Assembly: GCA_015698045.1 (NCBI GenBank)
Contig: BLAL01000012.1
Location: 1,860,001 to 1,924,000 of the forward strand
DNA: 64,000 bases
DNA from: Rhizophagus clarus
Taxonomy: Eukaryota; Glomeromycota; Glomeromycetes; Glomerales; Glomeraceae
Direction of reading: 5' to 3'
Below are positions 36,261 to 47,790 of this stretch, piece after piece; the first letter of the stretch is position 1; every line of letters begins with the position of its first letter. The position numbers and the translations under genes were made by a program. The notes under the pieces were generated by a model, which worked only from the letters and a program-made list of their open reading frames with translations, searched no databases and was not told the origin of the DNA.

Positions 36261-37028
36261 TGGTACATATGACCATGGTCATTGACATGTGACTAAGGCC
36301 ATTTAAGAAATTTTTATATGAATTTTTCATTATTTTTCTTATAGAAGAGCATGTGCGCCCTTAAAAATGGTAATATTTCTCAATTTATATTCGCAGAATA
36401 TAAATCACTAAGATTATAATTTAAAATAAATTATCTATGTGCAACCCCGGGTGGTATCAGTTTTTCTGCCATCTCTTATCACGTAACTTAAAAATTACAT
36501 TTGATTGGCTAACTTTTATTCAGTTACTTTTTTAACTTTATTGTCGTTTTCAAAATTATTGAGAAAATCCGATTTTCGAGGTTGTTACGTGATTTTCATA
36601 TTAAAAAAAGTGAATCACTTTTTTACACAAATTTTTAATATTTTTACCCTGCTAGGAATACTAGTTTTATGTATTTACATTCTTTAATTAATTTTAATTC
36701 ATTTTTTTTTTACATTGCTTTAAGTGATCATATTAAACCTTTTTAATTCCAATCTTATACTGTATATAATAAAAATAAACTTGATAATTTAATATAATAT
36801 TCGGATAAGTTACAACATAAAAGAGTTATTTAAATTACAAACTAAGAAACTTGCAAAATATTTTACTACTCTAGCCTTAGTGTTTAAATAATTCTAAGAA
36901 AAATGAAATAAAAATGAATACAGTATATCACAACACAACTAATTGTTGTCAGTTTTAATATCTAAATGATTAATAAATTAATTATCTTCATATAAAATAA
37001 TTTGTAAAATTACTTTTTTTTGCACATA
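36261..37028. repeat. Spacer with a solo copy of the nested element's arm end
   Basis: Bases 36530-36650 (gtcgttttcaaaattattga.., gtgattttcatatt.., gaatcacttttttac, ttttaatatttttacc) match the outermost arm ends at 46140-46260 and, inverted, 53690-53780. It is a stand-alone fragment of the same repeat family. The rest is the 3' flank of the kinase gene. Confidence 0.7.
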
Positions 37029-40000
37029 TTACATACCCGATGACTTTATATTATCAACTATACAATCTAAACATTCACTTTCTATAATTTCATCCAATTT
37101 TTCACTTGGTTTATCATCAACTATATAATCATTTACTTTTTTACTAGTAAAATCAAGTAAGCGACTTTTATAACATACTTTTGGATGAGATTCAGTTATA
37201 AGATTAATATTTCCAATTGGTGCATTTATAAATTCCATAATGTTGCTTTTTAACTCTTCACTAATTTTATTATTATAAGGTAGGAAAATCCATTTTGCAA
37301 TAACATTACTTACTTCTTTAGCAGATAGCCTTTCTAATGGATTCTCATCCCAACATTTTTTCATCAAATCCACATAACATTGTGGAGTATTTTCAATAAT
37401 TTCAGGTCGTTCACCTTTGCAAATACTTACACTGAGTTGAAAATCATGTGCTCTATCATTAAATGGTGGAACTCCAGATGTAAATTCCCACATAATCATA
37501 GAAAAACTATATATGTCGCTAGCTGGAGTATATGGTTTTCCCCTTAAAACTTCAGGTGCCATAAATGGAATAACACCATAAATATCATATTCTTTTAAAA
37601 ATTTTGCAGCTTTACATAATCCTAAATCACTAATAAAAACCTTGTTCTTATCATTCTTATCTTTTTCATCCTCATGATTTAAAATATTACCATCATGGAA
37701 ATCACAATGAATAAGATTTTCCTCATGTATTCTTTCAACACCAGAAATAATTTTATATAACATGAACAATCTTTGATTCCAATTATTTTCAATTATTTTT
37801 GTTAAATTCCCTCTTAAATTTCCCTTATTTGCATAATCCATTACTACCATATAATTCAAAGTATCTGGATTTTTCGTAAATCCATGTAAATCAATAATTC
37901 TAGTTGAACTTAAACATTTTTCGTGACAATCCCACTATAAAAGGATATATTAATATGAATGATTTATAATATAAATAATAAAATTAAAAACAAATAATAT
38001 ATAATTATACTTCATTTAAAAATTTATCTAAATTTTCGTTTAAATTATTTTCATTCAAATTATTGAGACATTTAAGAGCTACTTCCTTCTCTCCATTACT
38101 TTTTAACCAAAAGGCTTTGTATATAATACCAAATCCTCCTTTATCAAGATATTCAACATTTTTAAATTGATTATAAGGGATCCATTTTAATCTTTTTTCT
38201 TTAATAAATCTATCTAAAATTGCATTTTCACTTGTTCCAAACCTACATAAAATATAAATAATTGAAACATATTAAAATTTATATTATTCAAAATTAAAAA
38301 GTAATATGAATGACTTACTCTAAAGTTTAATCAGAAATTTAATAAATATAAATTTTAATTTTGGAAAATATATTTATAATCTGGTCTATATTTTACAACT
38401 TACCAACTGAAGCAATAGATAGTATTTTTTAAATAAAGACCAAAGTCGGTTAATTAAATTATGAATAAATATTATATGAATATAATAAATAATAACAATC
38501 TAAAGTGAATTACCAAGTTAGTTTAAATTATATATAAACATCATATAAATATGTAATAATAGAATACGACTTACCAACTAAAATAAATTACCAAATAATT
38601 TTTTAAATAAAGAAATTAGTTAGTTTAAGTTATATGTAAATATTATATAAATATGTAATAATAGAATTAAATAAATAACTTACACCCTATATTACCAAAT
38701 AATTTTTTAAATAAAGAAATTAGTTAGTTTAAATTATACGCAAATATTATATAAATATGTAATAATAGAATACGACTTACCAACTAAATTAAATTACCAA
38801 ATAATTAGAAATTAGTTAGTTTAAATTATATGTAAATATTATATAAATATGTAATAAAAGAATTAAATAACTTACTCCCTATATTACAAATAATTTTTTA
38901 AATAAAGAAATTAGTTAGTTTAAATTATATGAAAATATTATATAAATATGTAATAATAGAATTAAATAAATAACTCACGAGCTATATTACCAAATAATTT
39001 TTTAAATAAAGAAATTAGTTAGTTTAAATTATATATAAATATGTAATAATAGAATTAAATAAATAACTTACACCCTATATTATCAAATAATTTTTTAAAT
39101 AAAGAAATTAGTTAGTTTAAATTATACGCAAATATTATATAAATATGTAATAATAGAATACGACTTACCAACTAAATTAAATTACCAAATAATTAGAAAT
39201 TAGTTAGTTTAAATTATATGTAAATATTATATAAATATGTAATAAAAGAATTAAATAACTTACTCCCTATATTACAAATAATTTTTTAAATAAAGAAATT
39301 AGTTAGTTTAAATTATATGAAAATATTATATAAATATGTAATAATAGAATTAAATAAATAACTTACGAGCTATATTACCAAATAATTTTTTAAATAAAGA
39401 AATTAGTTAGTTTAAATTATACGCAAATATTATATAAATATGTAATAATAGAATACGACTTACCAACTAAATTAAATTACCAAATAATTAGAAATTAGTT
39501 AGTTTAAATTATATGTAAATATTATATAAATATGTAATAATAGATACGACTTACCATCTAAAATAAATTACCCAATAATTTTTTAAATAAAGAAATTAGT
39601 TAGTTTAAATTATATGTAAATATTATATTATAAAAGTGTAATAATAGAATTAAATAAATAACTTACGAACTATATTACCAAATAATTTTTTAAATAAAGA
39701 AATTAGTTAGTTTAAGTTATATATAAATATTATATAAATATGTAATAATAGAATTAAATAAATAACTTACTCCCTATATTACCAAATAATTTTTTAAATA
39801 AAGAAATTAGTTAGTTTAAATTATACGCAAATATTATATAAATATGTAATAATAGAATACGACTTACCAACTAAATTAAATTACCAAATAATTAGAAATT
39901 AGTTAGTTTAAATTATATGTAAATATTATATAAATATGTAAATAACTTACTCCCTATATTACAAATAATTTTTTAAATAAAGAAATTAGTTAGTTTAAAT

Positions 40001-41354
40001 TATATGAAAATATTATATAAATATGTAATAATAGAATTAAATAAATAACTTACAAACTATATTACCAAATAATTTTTTGAATAAAGAAATTAGTTAGTTT
40101 AAATTATATGTAAATATTATATAAATATGTAATAATAGAATTAAATAACTTACTCCCTATATTACCAAATAATTTTTTAAATAAAGAAATTAGTTAGTTT
40201 AAATTATATGTAAATATTATATAAATATGTAATAATAGAATTAAATAACTTACACCCTATATTACCAAATAATTTTTTAAATAAAGAAATTAATTAGTTT
40301 AAATTATATGAAAATATTATATAAATATGTAATAATAGAATTAAATAACTTACTCCCTATATTACAAATAATTTTTTAAATAAAGAAATTAGTTAGTTTA
40401 AATTATATATAAATATTATATAAATATGTAATAATAGAATTAAATAAATAACTTACGAGCTATATTACCAAATAATTTTTTAAATAAAGAAATTAGTTAG
40501 TTTAAATTATATGTAAATATTATATAAATATGTAATAATAAAATACGACTTATCAACTAAAATAAATTACCAAATAATTTTTTAAATAAAGAAATTAGTT
40601 AGTTTGAATTATATGTGAATATTATATAAATATGTAATAATAGAATACGACTTACCGACTAAAATAAAATTACCAAATAATTTTTTAAATAAAGAAATTA
40701 GTTAATTAAATCAATAAATAACAGAAATATAGATAATATATGACTTACACCCTGTAATATGTATTATTTGGTAATTAATTAGATGCAAATATTATCACAA
40801 AAGTATATACTGTAAATTAAATAACACTTACAATCTAATCGTGCATTTAAGTAAAAAGTATAATTAGTTTGAATTACATATGAATATTATACGCATAATA
40901 AAATATTGTAACTTACCATCTATGATATGATTAATTATTAAATAGTTATTTAAACAAAAAATTTAGTTATCTGAATAGTATATAAATAAAGTAAAAAATA
41001 AATAGCTGATAACTTACCAACTATAAAATATTATCGATTGTTAAAGTTATAATTTAATTATTTATAATAATGGTTTGTTGTTATTTTATACAAGATAGTT
41101 TATTAACTTACAAACTAAATTATTTAAATTGCATGTGAATATTATAGTATGTAAAGTATAATAATATTTAAATTATTCACAATAATTTTGGTTTAATAAT
41201 CAAGTTTAGTATATTTTACCTTCAGGTTCCTCGACGTTACTTGAGACTAATTTATTATATTAAGCACATTTGTTTAAGAATTTTTGAATAATTCTAACTT
41301 TCTATTAAATAACCATGCTATATGCTTTTTACCTTCACTATTACTGTGATCCAT
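37029..41354 (-). CDS. TKL-type protein kinase with 5' microexon array
   Basis: Predicted exons on the minus strand: exon 1 41354-41333 (MDHSNSE, phase 1), exon 2 41246-41220 (VSSNVEEPE, phase 1), the 3-nt candidate exons of the 38.3-41.1 kb array, a 1-nt candidate at 38319, then 38242-38011 and 37934-37029. Without the triplets the sum is 1,188 nt, an exact 396 codons. Kinase landmarks: glycine loop YLDKGGFGIIYKA, lysine in KEVALKCL, catalytic loop IHCDFHDGN, SDLGLCK in place of DFG, FMAPEVLRGKPYTPASDIYS, and a C-terminal tail of about 90 residues. The large exons join without stops. All catalytic positions except DFG (DLG) look normal (RD is CD), so activity is plausible. The 5' part is unverified and the true transcript may skip some or all small exons. 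Confidence 0.82.
38313..41114 (-). repeat. Tandem array of ~97-bp units, each a candidate 3-nt exon
   Basis: Roughly 29 units with a period of about 78-112 bp (mostly 93-103). On the minus strand each unit contains AG, three bases, then GTAAGT. Positions of the triplets' low coordinates: 41112, 41018, 40917, 40832, 40749, 40656, 40554, 40457, 40354, 40254, 40154, 40054, 39951, 39868, 39771, 39667, 39555, 39464, 39367, 39264, 39169, 39072, 38979, 38876, 38781, 38684, 38575, 38497 and 38404. Triplets: TTG x8, GGA x6, GGT x4, CTC x3, TTT x2, ATG x2, one each of ATT, TCG and TTC, plus a degenerate ATT unit at 38497. Donor exceptions: 40554 (ATAAGT), 38979 (GTGAGT) and 38497 (GTTATT). At 38319 a single base A sits between AG and GTAAGT. 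Confidence 0.93.
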
Positions 41355-42115
41355 TACTATGCAATTATGTCAAGTCTCTTCTTAAAAAAATAATTTTTTT
41401 ATTAAATGCAATTTTTTTAGTTGCATAATATTTATGCAAAATGCAACTATGTTGATCAGTTGATCACAAATTTACAGTCACTACATATAAGTATATGCCC
41501 TGCAGTGAAAAATTGCCTAAAAAAATGAATAAAAAAAAAAATATAAAAAAATAATTAATTTACTTGCTAGGTTCCCACGTCCAGAGAGATCTGAAAATGG
41601 CCTAAAAATAAAATAAATGAACAATTAAAAAAATAATAAATTTTTTTTACTTGCTAACTTAAAAGTATTTAAAAACAAACAACTAGAAATGTTTATTAAA
41701 CTTAGATAAAGAGAAGTTTATTTTCCTTACTTTTTTACTTTATCACTATATTTTCATATCCAGAGATTCAAGAAAAGGAAAAAGCAAGCAATTAGTAATG
41801 TTTATTAAAGTAAAGAAAAAATAAAGGAAAAAATGCCTACCACAATACCATGTTCAAAGAGTTTAAGAATTTCATAAAAAAATGTTAATTAATATTTGCC
41901 ATAATTTTATTACTTCATCCATTTTTTTTTAAACACAAAATAAAACTTCATTAAAAATTAGGTTGATTTGGTCAATGTTAACCTAATACAATCCAGTCAT
42001 TTAATAAACTGAGGATTAATAAAAGAAATTAACTAGATTTGTTTAAATATTATTTTTAGTCACCCTGAACTTAAATTCTTTCTCCTTAAAATAATTACCT
42101 ATACAACCTTCAATC
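41355..42115. other. Gene-free upstream region of the kinase
   Basis: AT-rich DNA upstream of the proposed ATG at 41354, with many A-runs. A gttgatcagttgatcac short repeat lies near 41452. No other gene supported. Confidence 0.4.
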
Positions 42116-42840
42116 TAGTGCTAGTGCTTCAATCCGTATCCGGGTTGATCCGCACAATCCAGATCATAAACTGGATGAAAAATATCCGGTATGACCCAGA
42201 ATCTGGATGAGATTTTTATTTTTTTTTTTTTTTCATGAATTTATTTTATAATAAAGTTAAATTAGTAGTATTTAACAAGATATTTGCATTATTTATTTAA
42301 ATATTTTTCATAAAAAAAATGCTGAAATGGTGATCTTTAATATTATATATTACAATATAGAAATGCCATTTCTGCGCCATTTTTTCAATTTTTTATGAAA
42401 AAACGCGATTTTTCATATTATAATATAAAAGAAATGCTATTTTGACACTTTATTTATTTTTTTTTTTATGAAAAAGCCAAACCAGTGATTTTCATATTAT
42501 AATATGGAAAAAAATGCCATTTTGGCACCTTTTCCTGATTTTTTTATGAAAAAAAAAAAACGTCAAAATGACAATTTTTCATATTATTATATGACAAAAT
42601 ACCGTTTTAATGCTTTTTTTCATTTTATTATGAAAAAAATGCTGTTTCAGCACCTTTTTTTTGAAAAAAATGCGAAACAATGATTTTAATGTTATTAAAT
42701 ATTAATGCATAAAATTTAATAAAGACCGCAGTCAAAAAAAATTTATATATAAATCCAATCCAGATAGAATCTGTGTCATTTTTTTTTGTAATCTGAATGA
42801 CGGTTTTCATCCAGATCAAAGCACTACTACAATCAGATAA
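42116..42840. repeat. Possible small element with internal ~110-bp tandem units
   Basis: Bases 42340-42660 repeat a unit built from tttttcatattataatat, an A-run, atgccattttggcacctttt and ttttttatgaaaaa, about four times with decay. They are bracketed by agtgcttcaatccgtatcc (42122) and an inverse-like ggttttcatccagatcaaagcact (42803-42826). The brackets could be weak inverted repeats; no target duplication was found. Confidence 0.4.
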
Positions 42841-45500
42841 TAACTTTCTGCACTTTTTAATTGCAGGAATATCTGAATAATTACAGCTAAGATTTTTATA
42901 CAAGTAATACAACTAAAAGAAAAGAAAAGAAGATTTATAAAAGAGAAGAAAAAATTTTTTTCAATCATATCTATTGGCTAATCCAAAAACAAAACAAATT
43001 AATATCTGAAAGGAAATTTTTGTATTATCAAGTTAAAACAATTTCTATATAAAAATAATAAAGGGGATGCAGAGATAAACATAATTGAATTTTGAATTAC
43101 TAGCATAAAATATATTCTTTTTAGAATTTCATTTCATTATAATTGTTGTTTAAATTATTGTTTATTAGTCCAGAAGGAAGTGAAGGACTATATATGTCTA
43201 TTTGATGGCTACACATCTGTCTGTCCACTTGAAAATAGAGTTGGTATGCTTAAATCTATTATTTTGTCATGATTTGCATAATGTTTAATTTTTTTTTAAC
43301 GATGTCAGAATAACAAAAAAAATGTTTCAATGAAATGTTTTTTTTTGTTAAAATATTTTTTTTTTTGTAGGAACACTATAGACATAAGCTTAAGGTAATA
43401 AATGGAGAAAGGAAAATTTTTTTTTGTATGAGAAATGTTTATAACAAAGACATTTAGATACAATTTGAGGTCAGTAAATAAAAGACAGAAAAAAGTAATT
43501 TTTTTAATTAAGAAATGTCTCTAATGAAATGTTTTCTTTTTTTTCATAGAAATACTGTTAAGTATGAACCCAAGAACATTTCACTTTAGGCAACTCTTTG
43601 GCTCTTTGATTGCAATATTTTAGTAAACTATTTTTTTCTTGTTTATTTTAACAAAAAATTTATTAATGCTTAATTTTGTTTCTTTTTTAAATGACTTTTT
43701 GAAATTCCATGAATGTGGATTTCAGTAATTTTTTATTGCTATAATGCTACCCTTCAATAATTTTACAGAATTCAACTGACCATGTATCATCATCAATGAT
43801 TATCTTAATTATTCAGCAAAGAATCTTATGATAAGGTAGGAAAGAGTATTAACAAAAAGTTTATTAAAATGTTTTGTTTATAAACTATCCTTTTTTTAGA
43901 TGGTTTCTTTTTTGTTTTTTTTTGCTTTGGATTAATTCTTTTAATAAAACAATTACTAAGATGTTTTATTTCTCACATGATTAATTTCATTTGATTAAAC
44001 TTTTGCTAATAATGGTTTGATGGTTTGTTACTTTCTTTTTAAATAGTCTGGAGCATTGGAACTCAAGAATTCAACTCTTAAGCAGATATAGAGTGTGGAT
44101 TTGGTAGGTTTTAAATGGTTTTGATATTTCTTTTATCTCTTGTTTTAACAAAACTTTACTTACATTTTGTTATTTTTTTTCTTCTTTTCAGGCAATATTT
44201 TTTGGATCTTAGGATGCATGGACTTTTAAGCATCCAGATTCTTGGATAGTAAAGAACAATAAAATTCTTTTAAAATTATTTTTTTTAGTAAAACATTTTA
44301 CTAGCATTTTGATTTTCTTTTTTGGATCACAATCAGAAGTTGGTAGGAAAAGAAACGTGTTTTTTAATTAGTTAACAATACTTTTTAGAATTTCAATTCT
44401 TTTCTTTCTTTATTTTTCTTTTATTGAAGTGTTCACTAACATTTCAATTTACCTTTTTTTATGTGAAAAGATCTTAGATGCTTTTTTTAGACAACTAGGA
44501 ACATAAATACATAGATTTTTATTCTGAGTGCATGGAAATCGGGTATAATTTTGGCTTTTTAGATGTTTAAAATAGACTTTGATTTTAAGCAGCTTGGACA
44601 TAAAAGTATTACTCTTGCTTGAAACTTAGAAATATTTTTTATTACTTTTTTTGATGAAATGTTTTAACATCTTGTTTTTTAGATTACTGATTTTGCAAAT
44701 ATATTTAGAAGTGGATTTCAGTAAGGAAAATATCATAAATTATTTTTTAATATAACTTTTAACCATTTTTATTGAGTCTTTCTTTGTTCAATTTTTGGTC
44801 TAAAGATTAAACAATAACAATTTTATGATTACAATTCTTATTTTATTTGTTACCAAAATTTAATTATTAACAGGTAAAGTAATTGGTATGTATATAAAAA
44901 GTTAGTTAGCTATATATATATTAATTCTTATATTCTGTAATATAATATTGTTCTCCATTATATATACATACTGTATATATATAGAGAAAGAGAAAGAAAA
45001 AAAAGAAGAGAGAAAAAAGGGAGAGAAGAAAAGAAAAAAAATTTTTATATGAATAATATTCATTTATATAAGCTTCAGAAAAAATGAATGATGATTATAA
45101 TTAGAGGTTAGAACCGGTTTGAATTTTACTAACTGGATTTAAAATGGTTTGTAATTTGATTAACCGGTTTTATTAAAATCGATTAAACTGGTTTAGAAAC
45201 TGGCCGCTTAAATCAAAAAGAAAATAACAAGATGGTAATAAATGTTTCATTAAAAAAAAGTATTTTTTTTAAAAAAAAGACCAATATGCACCTCTAGCAA
45301 TCCAAATAGCCGTTTCAGGCATATAATTATATGGGAATCAAATTTCTACCTTTAGGTTCTGGTAACATATCAACTATAATAAAAGTTTCTGTCCTTTAAT
45401 TTATATTCTTTTATATTCATAATCCATTTTCATAATTTAGCTTTATTTAGCTTCACAATTTCAGTTATTTCACAATTTTAAAACATATATATGTGATGGG
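42841..45500. other. Long gene-free AT-rich region
   Basis: T-rich DNA with loosely recurring aaatgttt../..ttttagtaa words but no clear unit. It includes a (TA)n/GA-rich simple-sequence patch at 44915-45045 and, at 45102-45294, a fragment with accggtt words between TAGAGGTTAG and GCACCTCTA that may be a hAT-like MITE, though the flanks do not match. No coding sequence supported. Confidence 0.4.
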
Positions 45501-45539
45501 TTCCAAAACTTTAAATTGTATGAATTAGCTGATATGTAG

Positions 45540-45655
45540 CAAGAAAAGGAAAGAGAGGAAGAAAGATAAAGGAAAGAGAGTGAGAGGAAAGGCAAAGGAA
45601 AGGGAATAACAAGAGAAAGGGAAGGATGAAGAAAGGAAAGGGTAAAGGGAAACTT
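45540..45655. repeat. Polypurine tract
   Basis: More than 100 bases that are nearly all A and G on the plus strand (aagaaaaggaaagagaggaa..). Such mirror-like purine tracts can form triplex DNA. The reverse strand gives a Phe/Pro/Leu frame that is not a gene. Confidence 0.75.
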
Positions 45656-46129
45656 TTGTTAAAAAAAAAACTTTTAAATTGACTGATTACGCTAGGGGGA
45701 TCAACTATGTAAAAACATTTATACGGCATTATAAAAAAAATTTATTATTAATTTTTTTACATTAAGTTATTTTATACTCCAATTTAAACTATTTTATAGT
45801 AAATTCCTTAATAAATTCTCTCTTAAATAACTTTGGATTCTTGAAATTCTTAACTCAAATTTGCGAAAATATTCAAAATACCTCCTTTCAAGTGACAGTC
45901 TTCTTTTTTTTAAAAAAAAAAAATCATTTCAACAATAATAAAATAATCCCGCGTATTGTTTCTTAATAATAAAAAGAATTTTTGGAATTTTTTTTGCATA
46001 AGCAAACTTCAAGTATTTGATTTTTTTTGAATGTTAATTCAAAACGCAAGTTATACAATTTTAAAAATTTAGTATTTTTTTGCTAGGAATAGTCCAAATA
46101 TCAGGATTTCAACAGAATTTCTAATGATT

Positions 46130-46834
46130 CATTAACCGGAATTATTGCCGTTTTCAAAATTATTGAGAAAATCCGATATTGTGAAGTTAACATGTGATTT
46201 TCGTATTGCAAAAGGGAATCACTTTTTTACGCGAATTTTTAATATTTTTATACCAGATTTTTTTTGTGAATCATAAAATTCAATACATAATACTATTCTA
46301 CTGAAGGTTTCAATACATACTTTATATTTGAAAAAATGCATTTATCTGCATTTTTTTTCATTTTTACTACATTTTTGGATTTTTTAACTTTTCTAAACGA
46401 ATTTTTCATAAATTTGTATCTGATTTTTTTTGTGAATATAAAATTCGATTTATAACAATATTCCACTGAAAGTTTCAGCACAAACTTTATAATGAAAAAT
46501 TGATTTTTTCTGCATTTTTCTGCATTTTTACTATGTTTTTGTTTTGGGATTTTTTAAGAGTTATTTTTCTAGACGAATTTTTATCAGATTTTTTTGTAAA
46601 CATGAAGTTTGATTTATAATACCATTCTACTGAGAGTTTCAATACATATAGTAGAAAATTGGGTTTTCTGCATTTTCCTGCTATATTTTTTGGATTTTTT
46701 AAAAGTGAATCACTTTTCTAGGCAAATTTTAATATTTTTATATCAGATTTTTTTTGTAAATCATAAATTTGAAAGTTTTAGCATATATTTTATAACAAAA
46801 GATTTTTCTACATTTTTGTTTTTTGTCATAAGAT
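46130..46834 (+). repeat. Outer inverted arm (left) of ~170-bp tandem units
   Basis: About four decayed units recur near 46214, 46385, 46552 and 46702, each with a (gaatcac)ttttctagacgaattttt.., atcagattttttttgtgaat, ctactgaaggtttcaata and ctgcatttttactatattttt pattern. The same units occur inverted at 52900-53790. The outer end (ttattgccgttttcaaaatt) pairs with the inverted end near 53770. Confidence 0.8.
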
Positions 46835-47180
46835 CCCTATAAAAAATAAATATCCGGAAAATGTTATCAAAAATGTCTGGAAAATGTCTGGAATAAATCT
46901 GATGTGTCCAGAAAATGTCCACTTTTTTGGTACATGTCTGACAGACTGACACACTTCTGATACTTAAAATTTTGACATGTCCTAACTTTGTCCAGAATTC
47001 GTCCAGTATTTGTTCGGTATAAAATTTTGGACAAATTCCGGACAGTTAAACCTGGACAAATTCTGGATACTATTTCCAAAAAAGAATAAATTAATTTTGT
47101 AAAAAAATGCAAAAAGCACAAAACTGACATTCAAAATCTTTTCTGTCGTACTAATTAAAATTGCAGAGCAGGCAAAAATA

Positions 47181-47790
47181 CTATATATTAGAGGCCTGCA
47201 ATTGGCTATATTTTAAAACCCGGCCTGGCCCGGAATATACAGTAAAATTGAAAGCCCAGCCTGCCCGGAATATGTGAAAACTCAGCCGGCCCGGACCCGG
47301 ACTGGAATTTTTATATTATTGTGTTTTACATTTTTGTTGTTTAAAGTTACATTATTTTAATATATAAATGCTTCGAAGTTCAGTTTTTAATTTTTTTTAA
47401 ACACAAATGTTAAAAAATAAAAATTAGTAATATAGATCTCAAATTTGAACCAGTAATTTTCGGGTAATGTAAAATTTAATGATTTGCATAATTGAAATAT
47501 CACAAAAATGCTAATTTATATATTCAGTGTTTAAAACATCATTATTTATAAATAAAATTATAAAATATATAATAGTTATATTAGAAAAATGGTAATGTCC
47601 GGATAAATTTAAATTTTGGCCGGAATTAAATAGGTAGTTTGGCCAGAATTAAGAAAATCCGGGTTTATATTCTGAACCCGGACCGGCCTGGAAATTTGTT
47701 AAGAACAGGCTAGCCCGGCCCGAACCCGGATTCCGGGCCGGGTCCGGGCCGGATTTTGAACCCGGACCTGGCCTGTTGCAGGCCTCTACT
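47181..47790. mobile_element. GC-rich hAT-like MITE, 600 bp
   Basis: The element runs 47189-47788. Termini TAGAGGCCTGCAA at the left and TTGCAGGCCTCTA at the right are inverted repeats. Both ends are crowded with cccggcctggcccgga words, a sharp GC contrast to the surroundings. The 5' flank ctatatat (47181-47188) is matched on the right by ct (47789-47790) plus atatat (52455-52460), because another transposon has landed two bases beyond the element's end. The 8-bp duplication fits hAT. Confidence 0.88.

Noticed and set aside
38313-41114. CRISPR-like or centromeric satellite reading of the ~97-bp array
   Set aside because: The units have no short conserved repeat with unique spacers. Variation is concentrated at the triplet between AG and GTAAGT, and the array sits inside a kinase gene.
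45102-45294. hAT-like MITE between TAGAGGTTAG and GCACCTCTA
   Set aside because: The ends look right, but the flanks (attataat versus gcaatcca) are not a duplication, so the boundaries cannot be defended.
45511-45729. 72-codon minus-strand frame
   Set aside because: It is the translation of a polypurine tract (Phe/Pro/Leu/Ser-rich), with no family features.
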